Positions 1 through 7,744 of a stretch of DNA of 64,000 nt are shown here, in pieces. Made by a program: the position numbers and the translations under genes. The DNA lies in assembly GCF_010384365.1 (NCBI RefSeq), contig NZ_CP048397.1, positions 2,418,001-2,482,000 on the forward strand. Direction: 5' to 3'. A model generated the notes under the pieces. It made no database searches and was not told where the DNA came from. It worked only from the letters and a program-made list of their open reading frames with translations. Origin of the DNA: Streptomyces sp. S4.7. Its GTDB lineage: Bacteria > Actinomycetota > Actinomycetes > Streptomycetales > Streptomycetaceae. Positions within the stretch are counted from its first letter, which is position 1; the number at the start of each line of letters is the position of its first letter.

Positions 1-372
1 GACGAGGGTGTCGGTGCCGAGGGTCACCGCCTCGTCGATCGCCGCGCGGTTGTCGTCCAGGGCGTCGGCCCGTGCCACGGGGTCGCTCGCCGTGAGGAAG
101 CCGCCGCGGCACAGGGTGGTGACGGCGAGTCCGGCGTCGTGCACGAGCTTGGCGGCCGCCTCCGTGCCGTACGCCCGCACGGGCTCCCGCCACAACCCCA
201 CGCCGGGGACGCCGAGTCGTACGCACGCCTCGGTGAGCTCGGGGAGGGTGAGCTGCTTGACGGTCATCTGGTTGATGCTGAAGCGGCTGAGGTCGCCCGG
301 CAGCCCCCTCGCACCCGCGCCCGTCACATCCGCCGCTTCGGTCACGTCGGTCGTCTCGTTCAGGTCCGTCAC
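1..372 (-). CDS. Sugar phosphate isomerase/epimerase, partial at window edge
   Basis: About 124 N-terminal residues of a TIM-barrel protein of the sugar phosphate isomerase/epimerase (AP endonuclease 2-like) family; the rest lies outside the window. After a low-complexity acidic leader, the text reads like the first strands of the family (FSINQMTVKQLTLPE, then GVPGVGLWREPV, then AGLAVTTLCRGGF). The GTG start overlaps the stop codon of the DUF993 gene in a GTGA arrangement, so the genes are translationally coupled and form the end of a three-gene sugar operon. Members isomerise or epimerise keto- or phospho-sugars using a divalent metal. The substrate here is unknown. The metal ligands lie beyond the window and cannot be checked. 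Confidence 0.8.
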   Translation of the reverse strand, partial: MTDLNETTDVTEAADVTGAGARGLPGDLSRFSINQMTVKQLTLPELTEACVRLGVPGVGLWREPVRAYGTEAAAKLVHDAGLAVTTLCRGGFLTASDPVARADALDDNRAAIDEAVTLGTDTLV

Positions 373-1598
373 TGGTCGACTCCGTACACGCCGAGCAGGG
401 ACTTCATCCGGTCTTCGGCCGCCACCGGGTCCGGGAACAGGCCCAGCCCGTCCGCCAGTTCGTACGCCCGCGCGAGATGCGGGAGCGAACGGGCCGACTG
501 GAGGCCGCCGACCATGGCGAAGTGATCCTGGTGGCCCGCCAGCCAGGCCAGGAACACCACACCCGTCTTGTAGAAGCGGGTGGGCGCCTGGAAGAGATGA
601 CGCGACAGCTCGACCGTGGGATCGAGCAGTTCCCTAAATCCCTTCGCGTCGCCCGTGTCCAGGACACGGACGGCTTCGGCGGCCACCGGCCCGAGCGGGT
701 CGAAGATGCCCAGCAGCGCATGACTGAAGCCGCGTTCGTCGCCCGCGATCAGTTCGGGGTAGTTGAAGTCGTCGCCCGTGTAGCAGCGCACGCCCTGCGG
801 GAGACGCCGGCGCAGCTCGACCTCGCGCCGCGCGTCCAGCAGCGAGACCTTGATCCCGTCGATCTTGTCCGGGTGTTCGGAGATGACCTGGAGGAACGTC
901 TCGGTGGCCGCGTCGAGGTCCGAACTGCCCCAGTAGCCCTCCAGCGCCGGGTCGAACATCGGGCCGAGCCAGTGGAGCACCACGGGTTCGTCCGCCTGCC
1001 GCAGCAGATGGGCGTAGACGGCCAGATAGTCCTCCGGCCCCTCGGCCGCCGCGGCGAGCGCGCGTGAGGCCATCAGGATGGCCCGGGAGCCGGTCTCCTC
1101 GACGAGCGCGAGCTGTTCCTCGTACGCCGCCCGCACCTCCTCCAGAGAGTGTGCTCCCGGCGCGAGTTGGTCGGTGCCCACCCCGCACGCGATCAGGCCT
1201 CCGGTGGACCGCGCCTCCGCCGCCGAACGGCGGATCAGCTCGGCCGCCCCCGCCCAGTCCAGGCCCATGCCGCGCTGCGCGGTGTCCATGGCCTCCGCGA
1301 CCCCGAGGCCGTGTGACCACAGATGGCGGCGGAAGGCGAGCGTGGTGTCCCAGTCGACGACGACCGGCGCTCCGGGGCTGCTGTCGGCGTACGGGTCGGC
1401 CACGACGTGCGCGGCGGAGAAGACCGTACGGGAGACGAGAGGAGCGGCGTCGGCGCCCTTGGTGACGAAGGCGGCAGGTTCCCGGCGCGGCACGTACGTA
1501 CGCAGCCTGCCGTCCGCGTCCGGGAGCCGGAGCCCCTGGCCCGGCTTCCTTACGGAGGGAGCGCCGGACGCCGTGGGGGGTGTGGTCCGGGTGGTCAC
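369..1598 (-). CDS. DUF993 family protein (dihydrodipicolinate synthase-like fold)
   Basis: 409 residues, full length for the DUF993 family, which is annotated as dihydrodipicolinate synthase-like and expected to be a TIM-barrel lyase or aldolase. No experimentally defined reaction is known to me. The conserved body includes VVDWDTTLAFRRHLWSHGLGVAEAMDTAQRG, the IDGIKVSLLD segment whose lysine is a candidate Schiff-base residue, and YTGDDFNYPELI. The GTG start at 1598 overlaps the TGA of the upstream dehydrogenase gene, and its own TGA overlaps the next GTG, so all three genes are coupled. A much longer reading frame extends upstream, but that part is the antisense-like shadow of the dehydrogenase gene. 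Context suggests a step in breakdown of an oxidised sugar or cyclitol. Confidence 0.85.
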   Translation of the reverse strand: MTTRTTPPTASGAPSVRKPGQGLRLPDADGRLRTYVPRREPAAFVTKGADAAPLVSRTVFSAAHVVADPYADSSPGAPVVVDWDTTLAFRRHLWSHGLGVAEAMDTAQRGMGLDWAGAAELIRRSAAEARSTGGLIACGVGTDQLAPGAHSLEEVRAAYEEQLALVEETGSRAILMASRALAAAAEGPEDYLAVYAHLLRQADEPVVLHWLGPMFDPALEGYWGSSDLDAATETFLQVISEHPDKIDGIKVSLLDARREVELRRRLPQGVRCYTGDDFNYPELIAGDERGFSHALLGIFDPLGPVAAEAVRVLDTGDAKGFRELLDPTVELSRHLFQAPTRFYKTGVVFLAWLAGHQDHFAMVGGLQSARSLPHLARAYELADGLGLFPDPVAAEDRMKSLLGVYGVDQ

Positions 1599-2746
1599 AG
1601 TGAGAGCTCCGGTACGTCGAAGCGCCGTCCCTGCGCCGAGGACTTGAGCCCGAGTTCCGCGAGTTGTACGCCGCGCGCGCCGGCGAGCAGGTCCCAGCGG
1701 TACGGCTCGCCGAGCGCGACGTGGCGCAGGAAAAGCTCCCACTGCGCTTTGAAGCCGTTGTCGAACTCGGTGTTGTCCGGGATCTCCTGCCACTGGTCGC
1801 GGAAGGACTCGGTGGCGGCCAGGTCCGGGTTCCAGACGGGCTTGGGGGTGGCGCTGCGGTGCTGGACGCGGCAGCGGCGCAGGCCGGCGACCGCCGAGCC
1901 GTGGGTGCCGTCCACCTGGAACTCGACGAGTTCGTCGCGGTTGACGCGTACCGCCCAGGAGGAGTTGATCTGGGCGACGATGCCGCCCTCCAGCTCGAAG
2001 ATCCCGTAGGCGGAGTCGTCGGCGGTGGCCGCGTACGGCTTGCCCTGCTCGTCCCAGCGGCGCGGGATGTGTGTGGTGATGTGCGCCGAGACGGAGTTGA
2101 CCCTGCCGAACAGCTCGTGCAGGACGTACTCCCAGTGCGGGAACATGTCGACGGTGATGCCGCCGCCGTCCTCGGTCCGGTAGTTCCAGGAGGGTCGCTG
2201 CGACTCCTGCCAGTCGCCTTCGAAGACCCAGTAGCCGAACTCGCCCCGTACGGAGAGGATCTCGCCGAAGAAGCCGCCGTCGATGAGGCGCTTCAGCTTG
2301 AGCAGGCCGGGCAGGAAGATCTTGTCCTGGACCACACCGTGCTTGATGCCGGCGCTCTGGGCGAGGCGGGCCAGGTCGAGAGCGCCTTCGAGGTCGGTCG
2401 CCGTCGGCTTCTCCGTGTAGATGTGCTTCCCGGCAGCAACGGCTTTCTTGATGGCCTCGACCCGCGCGGAGGTGACCTGCGCGTCGAAGTAGATGTCGAC
2501 GGTGTCGTCGGCGAGGACGGTGTCGAGGTCGGTGGACCACTCCGTGAGGCCGTGTCGCTCCGCGACCTCCCTGAGGGCGTGTTCACGGCGCCCGACGAGG
2601 ACGGGCTCGGGCCACAGCACCTCACCGTCGCCGAGGTCCAGTCCGCCCTGTTCCCGGATCGCGAGGATGGAGCGCACCAGGTGTTGCCGGTACCCCATCC
2701 GCCCCGTGACGCCGTTCATGGCGATCCGCACTGTCCTGCGTGTCAC
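1595..2746 (-). CDS. Gfo/Idh/MocA family NAD(P)-dependent oxidoreductase
   Basis: 383 residues. The N-terminus has a Rossmann-like start (VRIAMNGVTGRMGYRQHLVRSI), and the central segment has the family EKP motif (GKHIYTEKPTATD), where the lysine is the usual catalytic residue. A C-terminal alpha/beta substrate domain follows. GTG at 2746 was chosen because GGAGGG lies just upstream and the family alignment begins there; an in-frame extension runs into the promoter. First gene of the operon with DUF993 and the sugar isomerase. Enzymes of this type oxidise sugar or inositol hydroxyls. It faces the LacI-family gene across a 124-base gap that holds a LacI-type palindrome. Confidence 0.88.
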   Translation of the reverse strand: MTRRTVRIAMNGVTGRMGYRQHLVRSILAIREQGGLDLGDGEVLWPEPVLVGRREHALREVAERHGLTEWSTDLDTVLADDTVDIYFDAQVTSARVEAIKKAVAAGKHIYTEKPTATDLEGALDLARLAQSAGIKHGVVQDKIFLPGLLKLKRLIDGGFFGEILSVRGEFGYWVFEGDWQESQRPSWNYRTEDGGGITVDMFPHWEYVLHELFGRVNSVSAHITTHIPRRWDEQGKPYAATADDSAYGIFELEGGIVAQINSSWAVRVNRDELVEFQVDGTHGSAVAGLRRCRVQHRSATPKPVWNPDLAATESFRDQWQEIPDNTEFDNGFKAQWELFLRHVALGEPYRWDLLAGARGVQLAELGLKSSAQGRRFDVPELSL

Positions 2747-2769
2747 GAAGTTCCCTCCATACGGCCGTA

Positions 2770-2781
2770 GCAAGCGCTTTC
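2770..2781. promoter_or_regulatory. LacI-family operator-like palindrome
   Basis: gcaagcgctttc, a near-palindrome centred on AAGCGCTT with the CpG centre typical of LacI/GalR operators. It sits 24 bases upstream of the dehydrogenase GTG and about 90 bases upstream of the divergent LacI gene, where it could repress both promoters. Assignment to this regulator is inferred from position. Confidence 0.6.
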
Positions 2782-2870
2782 TATAGGGTATGAAGCTAGC
2801 CTGCCGAAAGCGACCGGACAAGAGTCCGGCGCCGATCCACCGCATCACCCACCTTCCGGAGGAACCGCCG

Positions 2871-3932
2871 ATGACAGTCACCCTGGCCGATGTGGCGGCC
2901 CGCGCCCGGGTGTCGCCCGCCACCGTTTCCCGTGTGCTGAACGGCAACTACCCGGTGGCCGCATCCACCAGGGAGCGCGTACTGCGGGCGGTGGACGAGC
3001 TCGACTACGTGCTGAACGGGCCGGCCAGTTCGCTCGCCGCCGCCACGTCGGACCTGGTCGGGATCCTGGTGAACGACATCGCCGACCCGTTCTTCGGGAT
3101 CATGGCCGGGGCCGCGCAGACAGAGATCGGCGGCCAGGAGGGAACCGGGCGGGCGGGCGGCGAGAAACTCGCGGTCGTCTGCAACACGGGCGGCTCCCCG
3201 GAGCGGGAACTGACCTATCTCACCCTCCTCCAGCGCCAGCGGGCCGCCGCCGTGATCCTCACCGGCGGGGCACTTGAGGACCCCACTCATATCGCGGCGA
3301 TGTCCGCCAAACTGGCCAAACTCGCCGACGCGGGAACGCACGTCGTGCTGTGTGGGCGGCCCCCGCTGCCGGGGAGCAGCGCGGTCGTCGCGTCGCTGGC
3401 GTTCGACAACCGGGGCGGCGGGCGGCGACTGACCGAGCATCTGCTGGCTCTTGGGCACCGCAGGATCGGGTATGTCGCGGGGCCGGCGGAGCGGACCACG
3501 ACCCGGCACCGGCTGGAGGGCCACTGGTCGGCGCTGGCCGCCGCGGGACTGACCGAGGACCAGGGCCCGCTGACGGTGCACGGCCCCTATGACCGGCGCT
3601 CGGGCTACGAGGCGACGCTGGAGTTGCTGCGGCGCTCGCCGGATCTGACGGCGGTGGTCGCCGCGAACGACACGGTGGCGCTCGGCGCCTGCGCGGCGGT
3701 GCGTGACCAGGGGCTGCGCATCCCCGAGGACATCTCGGTGGCGGGCTTCGACGACCTGCCGTTCTCGGTCGACGCGGTACCGGCACTGACGACGGTGCGG
3801 CTGCCCCTGTACGAGGCGGGGGCACGAGCCGGGCGGCTCGCGATGGGGACGGAGGCCCCGCCACCGGGCGGGATCGCGACGATCGCCGCGGAGTTGATGG
3901 CGCGGGCCTCGACGGCGCCACCACGGGGCTGA
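2871..3932 (+). CDS. LacI family transcriptional regulator
   Basis: 353 residues. An N-terminal LacI helix-turn-helix (TLADVAARARVSPATVSRVLNGN, residues 3-25) with hinge helix is followed by a periplasmic-binding-type effector domain ending in the usual dimer segment (DISVAGFDDLPFSVDAVPALTTVRLP). ATG at 2871 is preceded by GGAGGAA at a good distance; the frame is open further upstream but without a site. There is a small low-complexity insert (GGQEGTGRAGGEK) near residue 90. Divergent to the sugar operon and probably its local, sugar-responsive repressor; the ligand is unknown. Confidence 0.9.
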   Translation: MTVTLADVAARARVSPATVSRVLNGNYPVAASTRERVLRAVDELDYVLNGPASSLAAATSDLVGILVNDIADPFFGIMAGAAQTEIGGQEGTGRAGGEKLAVVCNTGGSPERELTYLTLLQRQRAAAVILTGGALEDPTHIAAMSAKLAKLADAGTHVVLCGRPPLPGSSAVVASLAFDNRGGGRRLTEHLLALGHRRIGYVAGPAERTTTRHRLEGHWSALAAAGLTEDQGPLTVHGPYDRRSGYEATLELLRRSPDLTAVVAANDTVALGACAAVRDQGLRIPEDISVAGFDDLPFSVDAVPALTTVRLPLYEAGARAGRLAMGTEAPPPGGIATIAAELMARASTAPPRG

Positions 3933-3948
3933 GCCGGGCGGGACCGTT

Positions 3949-4030
3949 GGGGTGGGCGGGGTTGGTAGGTCGTACGGGGGTTGGTGGGGTGGGCGGGGCC
4001 AAAGGGGGAGATGGGGCCGGTGGGGCCGGG
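3949..4030 (+). other. G-run tract with G-quadruplex potential
   Basis: Non-coding, strongly G-biased on the plus strand, between lacI and the MarR-GNAT gene. It includes successive runs GGGG-T-GGG-C-GGGG-CCAAA-GGGGG near 3986-4008 that fit the quadruplex pattern. No hairpin terminator was seen here. Confidence 0.5.
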
Positions 4031-4094
4031 CGACGACCGGCTGGTGGTTCACCCGATCGAGCGTCTTGCCGATCTTGGCGACCTCGACGTACTG

Positions 4095-4107
4095 TTGACT
4101 CAGTCAA
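4095..4107. promoter_or_regulatory. MarR-type operator, perfect inverted repeat
   Basis: TTGACT-C-AGTCAA, a perfect 6+1+6 palindrome in an AT-rich patch 33 bases ahead of the MarR-GNAT start. MarR proteins usually bind such short palindromes and repress their own gene. TTGACT could also serve as a -35 hexamer, so binding would block the promoter. Confidence 0.65.
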
Positions 4108-4139
4108 GAAAAATTGGATGAGTGAAGGGTCGGGGGACC

Positions 4140-5114
4140 ATGACCATTCAAGAAGTCCGCGCGTTCAACCGCTTCTACACCAACCTCATCGGCGCGCTGA
4201 ATTACAGCAAGCACCTCTACACGCCGTACACGCTGACCGAGTCACGGCTGCTGTACGAGCTCGCGCACACGCCACGTACGGACGCGGCGGAGCTCCGTGC
4301 CGAGCTGTCCCTGGACGCGGGCTATCTGAGCCGAATGCTGACCAAGTTCGAGCGTGAGGGGCTGGTTGAGCGCGCCCCGTCGCAGGAGGACGCCCGGCGC
4401 CGGCGGATCACCCTGACCCGGCAGGGGCGTGGGACCGCCGCGCTGCTCGACGAGCGGTCGCGTGAAGCGGTCGGCGCCCTGCTGGACCGGGTCGAGCCGG
4501 ACGAACGCCCGCGCCTCGTCGAGGCGTTGCGGACGGCCAGGGAAATACTGAGCGCGGGCGGGACGCCCGCGGACGGCCGCCGGGCATCCGCCAGCCGCGC
4601 GGGGCCGGTGCTGCGGGATCCCGTCCCGGGTGACCTGGGCTGGATCGTGCAACGGCACGGCGCGGTCTACGCGGCGGAGTACGGGTGGGACGCCACCTTC
4701 GAGGGCCTCGTCGCCAGGATCGTCGCCGACTTCGCCGCGGATCACGACGAGCGGATGGAGCGGGTGTGGATAGCCGAACTCGACGGGCGGCCGGTGGGCT
4801 CCGTGATGTGCGTGCGGGACGAGGAGGCGCCGGGCGCCGCGCGCCTGCGCCTGCTCCTGGTCGAGCCCGAGGCGCGCGGGCACGGTCTGGGTGAGCGAAT
4901 GGTCGGGGCGGTTGTGGGTTTCGCCCGCGATGCGGGGTATCGGGAGGTGGTGTTGTGGACCAACGACCTACTGACCGCTGCTCGCAAGCTGTACGTGCGG
5001 GCGGGGTTCACGCTGGTCGCCGAGAAGCCGCACCATTCCTACGGAGCGGACCTGGTCGGCCAGGACTGGCGGCTCCCGCTCGCCGACGAGTCCGTCGTGG
5101 ACTCTGCCTCGTGA
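4140..5114 (+). CDS. MarR family regulator fused to a GNAT acetyltransferase
   Basis: 324 residues. The N-terminal half (about 1-145) is a MarR winged helix (LTESRLLYELAHTPRTDAAELRAELSLDAGYLSRMLTKFE, then the wing EDARRRRITLT). The C-terminal half (about 165-310) is a GNAT fold with the acetyl-CoA loop LLLVEPEARGHGLGERMV and the late ARKLYVRAGFTLV motif. Such bifunctional proteins are known in actinobacteria; the acetylated substrate is not known. ATG 4140 is preferred (AAGGG upstream); GTG 4122 is an in-frame alternative adding six residues. A palindrome upstream suggests self-repression. The next gene starts 13 bases after its stop, so the two are probably co-transcribed. Confidence 0.87.
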   Translation: MTIQEVRAFNRFYTNLIGALNYSKHLYTPYTLTESRLLYELAHTPRTDAAELRAELSLDAGYLSRMLTKFEREGLVERAPSQEDARRRRITLTRQGRGTAALLDERSREAVGALLDRVEPDERPRLVEALRTAREILSAGGTPADGRRASASRAGPVLRDPVPGDLGWIVQRHGAVYAAEYGWDATFEGLVARIVADFAADHDERMERVWIAELDGRPVGSVMCVRDEEAPGAARLRLLLVEPEARGHGLGERMVGAVVGFARDAGYREVVLWTNDLLTAARKLYVRAGFTLVAEKPHHSYGADLVGQDWRLPLADESVVDSAS

Positions 5115-5127
5115 AAGGAAACACGGC

Positions 5128-5928
5128 GTGAAATTCGCCTTCTCGACCCTCGGTGTCCCCGGCCTCCCCATTCCCGAGGTCGCCGCCCTCGCCAGTGGGG
5201 CCGGCTACCAAGGTGTGGAGTTGCGCGCCCATCCGGAGGAGCCGGTGCACCCCGGCATCGGTTCGCGGGAACGGGCCGCCGTGGTGGACGAGTTCAAGCG
5301 TCACGGGGTCGAGATCCTGTCGGTCGCGGGCTATGTGCGGGTGGCCGCGGAAGGCGGCGACGAGGAGCAGTTGAGCGAGGACCTGCACGAACTGATCCGG
5401 CTGGCACGGGACCTGGGCGCGTCGTACGTACGCGTCTTCCCGGGCGGCGGCGACCAGGACCCGGAGGCCGCCGACGCGACGGCCGCCCGTCGACTGGCCG
5501 CGGCGGCCCCCCTCGCCGCGGATTCGCAGGTGCGGATCCTGCTGGAGACGCACGACTCCCACCGCACGGGCGCCGACGCGATCCGCGTCCTCGGTCTTGT
5601 CGGCCACAAGCAGGTGGGTGCGCTCTGGGACGTGATGCACACCTGGCTCGGCGGGGAGCGCCCGGTCACCAGCCATGCGTCGCTGTCGCCCCACCTCGGC
5701 TACGTACAGGTCAAGGACATCGCCTCGGCCGAGGACACCACGCCGTTGGCGCTGGGCGCGGGAGTCCTGCCGTTGGGCGAGTGCGTCGGTCTGTTCGCAG
5801 GGGACGGGGACGACGGGTGGCTCTGCTGGGAGTACGAGCGGCGCTGGTACCCGGAAGCGGCGGACCTCCCCGACATGCTGATCCCGGGCCGCGAGCATCT
5901 GGAAGCACTGCTGGCGCGGGGGCACTGA
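5128..5928 (+). CDS. Sugar phosphate isomerase/epimerase (TIM barrel)
   Basis: 266 residues. Xylose isomerase-like TIM barrel: KFAFSTLGVPGLPIPE at strand 1, GYQGVELRAH at strand 2, VRILLETHDSHRTG (candidate metal Glu) and VGALWDVMHTWLGGE (candidate metal Asp and His), then LGYVQVKDI. AAAGGAA precedes the ATG. It follows the MarR-GNAT gene by 13 bases and may be controlled with it. It belongs to the same broad family as the partial gene at the left edge, so the two may process related sugars, though they are in separate transcription units. Confidence 0.85.
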   Translation: MKFAFSTLGVPGLPIPEVAALASGAGYQGVELRAHPEEPVHPGIGSRERAAVVDEFKRHGVEILSVAGYVRVAAEGGDEEQLSEDLHELIRLARDLGASYVRVFPGGGDQDPEAADATAARRLAAAAPLAADSQVRILLETHDSHRTGADAIRVLGLVGHKQVGALWDVMHTWLGGERPVTSHASLSPHLGYVQVKDIASAEDTTPLALGAGVLPLGECVGLFAGDGDDGWLCWEYERRWYPEAADLPDMLIPGREHLEALLARGH

Positions 5929-6262
5929 CCGAAGACCCGAAGAGATGCGGAGCCAGGACCTCCGCCCGGGGCCAGGGTTCGGTGGAACCCCGCGAATTCG
6001 TAGGGCGGTTGCCCGAAGGGGGTACGGATGCGTGGCCGCCTCCCCCACACCCCGGAGGCGCCAGTCCGATCGCCCCGCTTACGGCTTACCGTGCCTTTTC
6101 GATGAAATAGGCGGAATCTTCGCTTCCTGGGAACTTCCCGCAGCGTCCACCCGTCCTAGTCCATGCGCTCCCGTCGACTCTCCGCAGCGCGGTGTCGGCT
6201 CTCGTGCTCACTGCTTACGATCGCTGACTCCCCCCTCCAGGCCGCCTGCGTCCGGGCAGCAC
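5929..6262. other. Intergenic region, no gene recognised
   Basis: Convergent intergenic space between the isomerase and the S37 peptidase. I see no credible start/ribosome-site pair; the open frames here lack codon bias. The only clear structure is the hairpin at its right end. Confidence 0.5.
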
Positions 6263-6302
6263 ACCGCCACCGGTGCGCCCCCTCGTATGCGCCGGTGGCG
6301 GT
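6263..6302 (-). terminator. Hairpin terminator after the S37 peptidase gene
   Basis: Perfect 11-base stem (accgccaccgg / ccggtggcggt) with an 18-base loop, beginning 15 bases past the peptidase stop codon. No clear T-run, as is usual in Streptomyces. It can act in both directions for the convergent genes. Confidence 0.7.
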
Positions 6303-6316
6303 TTCGTGCTCGCGGG

Positions 6317-7744
6317 TTACGGACGCAGCGTCGGCATCCGCTCCATGTTCTGCTTGTCCAGCTTCGCGTCGTACGCGGCCAGCGGCTTCGCCTTGGCGGC
6401 GTCCTGCTGCACAGTCGCCGGTGCGACATCCGCCCAGTCGAGGATCCGGGCCGTGGCCTCCGCCTGCTCGTCGGCCACAAGACCGGCGACGTTGGCACCG
6501 TGGTTGGCGCCCGGCGCGGTGTAGACGTGGGTGTCGTGCGTGCCGCGGCCGGGACGGAAGCGCTCGGCGCCCCACGGGTCGTTCTCGCCGTAGACGAACA
6601 TCATCTGGTTGGCGTTGCGGCGGACCCAGTTGTCGACGGACGCCATCTCCCACGGCCTGAACTTCATGGGGATCTCGCGCGGGACGAAGTTCCGCGGCGG
6701 CTGGTAGCCGTAGCGGCTCAGGTCGCCCAGGTGGGGCAGCTTGATGGCGGGGGACCCGAGTTCGGTGCCGGCCTGGTAGTAGTACGGCGTGTACGGGGCG
6801 AGGCCCTGGTCCGTGTAGAAGGAGAAGCCGGAGATCGCGTCGATGATGTTGTAGATCTCCTCGTCCGACGCGGTGGCCGCCGGGATGTCGGCGCAGTCGG
6901 CTTCCAGGCTGTACTGCCAGAAGGCCCAGACGAAGTCGAGCACCACGGCTTCGTACGCCTTGTCGAGCGTGCCGACGGTGGTGAACGTCGCGCCTTCGGC
7001 CTCGGCCCACGCCTTGTACATCTTCTGCAGCGGCTCACGTCTGATCAGCGCCTCGCGCTGCACGGCGTTGAGCTTGGCGCGGCACTCCGCGGTGCCGACC
7101 TTCTCGAAGAAGCGGTCGTAGGCGGAATCCTCCTTGTTGACCACGTCGTTGGGTGCGACGTAGGCGACGACGCCGTCCATGTCACGGGGGTGGAAGCGCT
7201 CGTAGTACGTGGCGGTCATGCCGCCCTTCGAGCCACCGGTGGCGAGCCACTTCTGCGGGTAGATCTTCTTCAGCGCGCCGAAGATCCGGTGCTGGTCGGC
7301 CGCGGCCTGCTCGTAGTCGAGCTTGGACCAGTCGGCCGGATCGGGACGGGACGGTGTGAAGAAGCGGTATTCGAGCGAGACCTGGTTGCCGTCGATGATC
7401 CGTGTCGGCTCACTGCGGCTCGGGTTGGTGGACACGCCGTACCCGCTCGTGAAGAACACGGTGGGGCGGCTGGTGTCCTTGTGCAGCAGCGTGAGGCGCT
7501 GCTTGAAGGTGCCCTTCGACGGTCGCTTGTGGTCGACGGGCTGGGTGTAGTTGAGGACGAAGTATCGGTAACCGGTGTACGGCTTCTCCTCGATCAGGCT
7601 CATCCCCGGGATGGCGAGGATCTGGTCCTTGATGTCGGGGGCCGCGGATCCCGCGTTCCCCTCGGCGGCCGTTGCCGCGCCGGCCGTGCCCAGCGTGCCG
7701 ACGAGCAGCACGAGCGACAGCAGCCATCTCAGCGCCTTGCGCAT
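6317..7744 (-). CDS. Secreted S37 family prolyl tri/tetrapeptidyl aminopeptidase
   Basis: 475 residues with a Sec signal peptide (MRKALRW then a hydrophobic core, cleavage near ATAAEG at residue 27). The alpha/beta-hydrolase nucleophile motif is GGSKGG with Ser172; candidate triad partners are Asp389 (YGENDPWG) and His415 (GANHG). This matches peptidase family S37, typified by the extracellular Streptomyces mobaraensis enzyme that releases tri- and tetrapeptides ending in proline. AGGGAG precedes the ATG. Monocistronic, with a hairpin terminator behind it. Acts outside the cell in peptide scavenging during growth or differentiation. Confidence 0.9.
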   Translation of the reverse strand: MRKALRWLLSLVLLVGTLGTAGAATAAEGNAGSAAPDIKDQILAIPGMSLIEEKPYTGYRYFVLNYTQPVDHKRPSKGTFKQRLTLLHKDTSRPTVFFTSGYGVSTNPSRSEPTRIIDGNQVSLEYRFFTPSRPDPADWSKLDYEQAAADQHRIFGALKKIYPQKWLATGGSKGGMTATYYERFHPRDMDGVVAYVAPNDVVNKEDSAYDRFFEKVGTAECRAKLNAVQREALIRREPLQKMYKAWAEAEGATFTTVGTLDKAYEAVVLDFVWAFWQYSLEADCADIPAATASDEEIYNIIDAISGFSFYTDQGLAPYTPYYYQAGTELGSPAIKLPHLGDLSRYGYQPPRNFVPREIPMKFRPWEMASVDNWVRRNANQMMFVYGENDPWGAERFRPGRGTHDTHVYTAPGANHGANVAGLVADEQAEATARILDWADVAPATVQQDAAKAKPLAAYDAKLDKQNMERMPTLRP

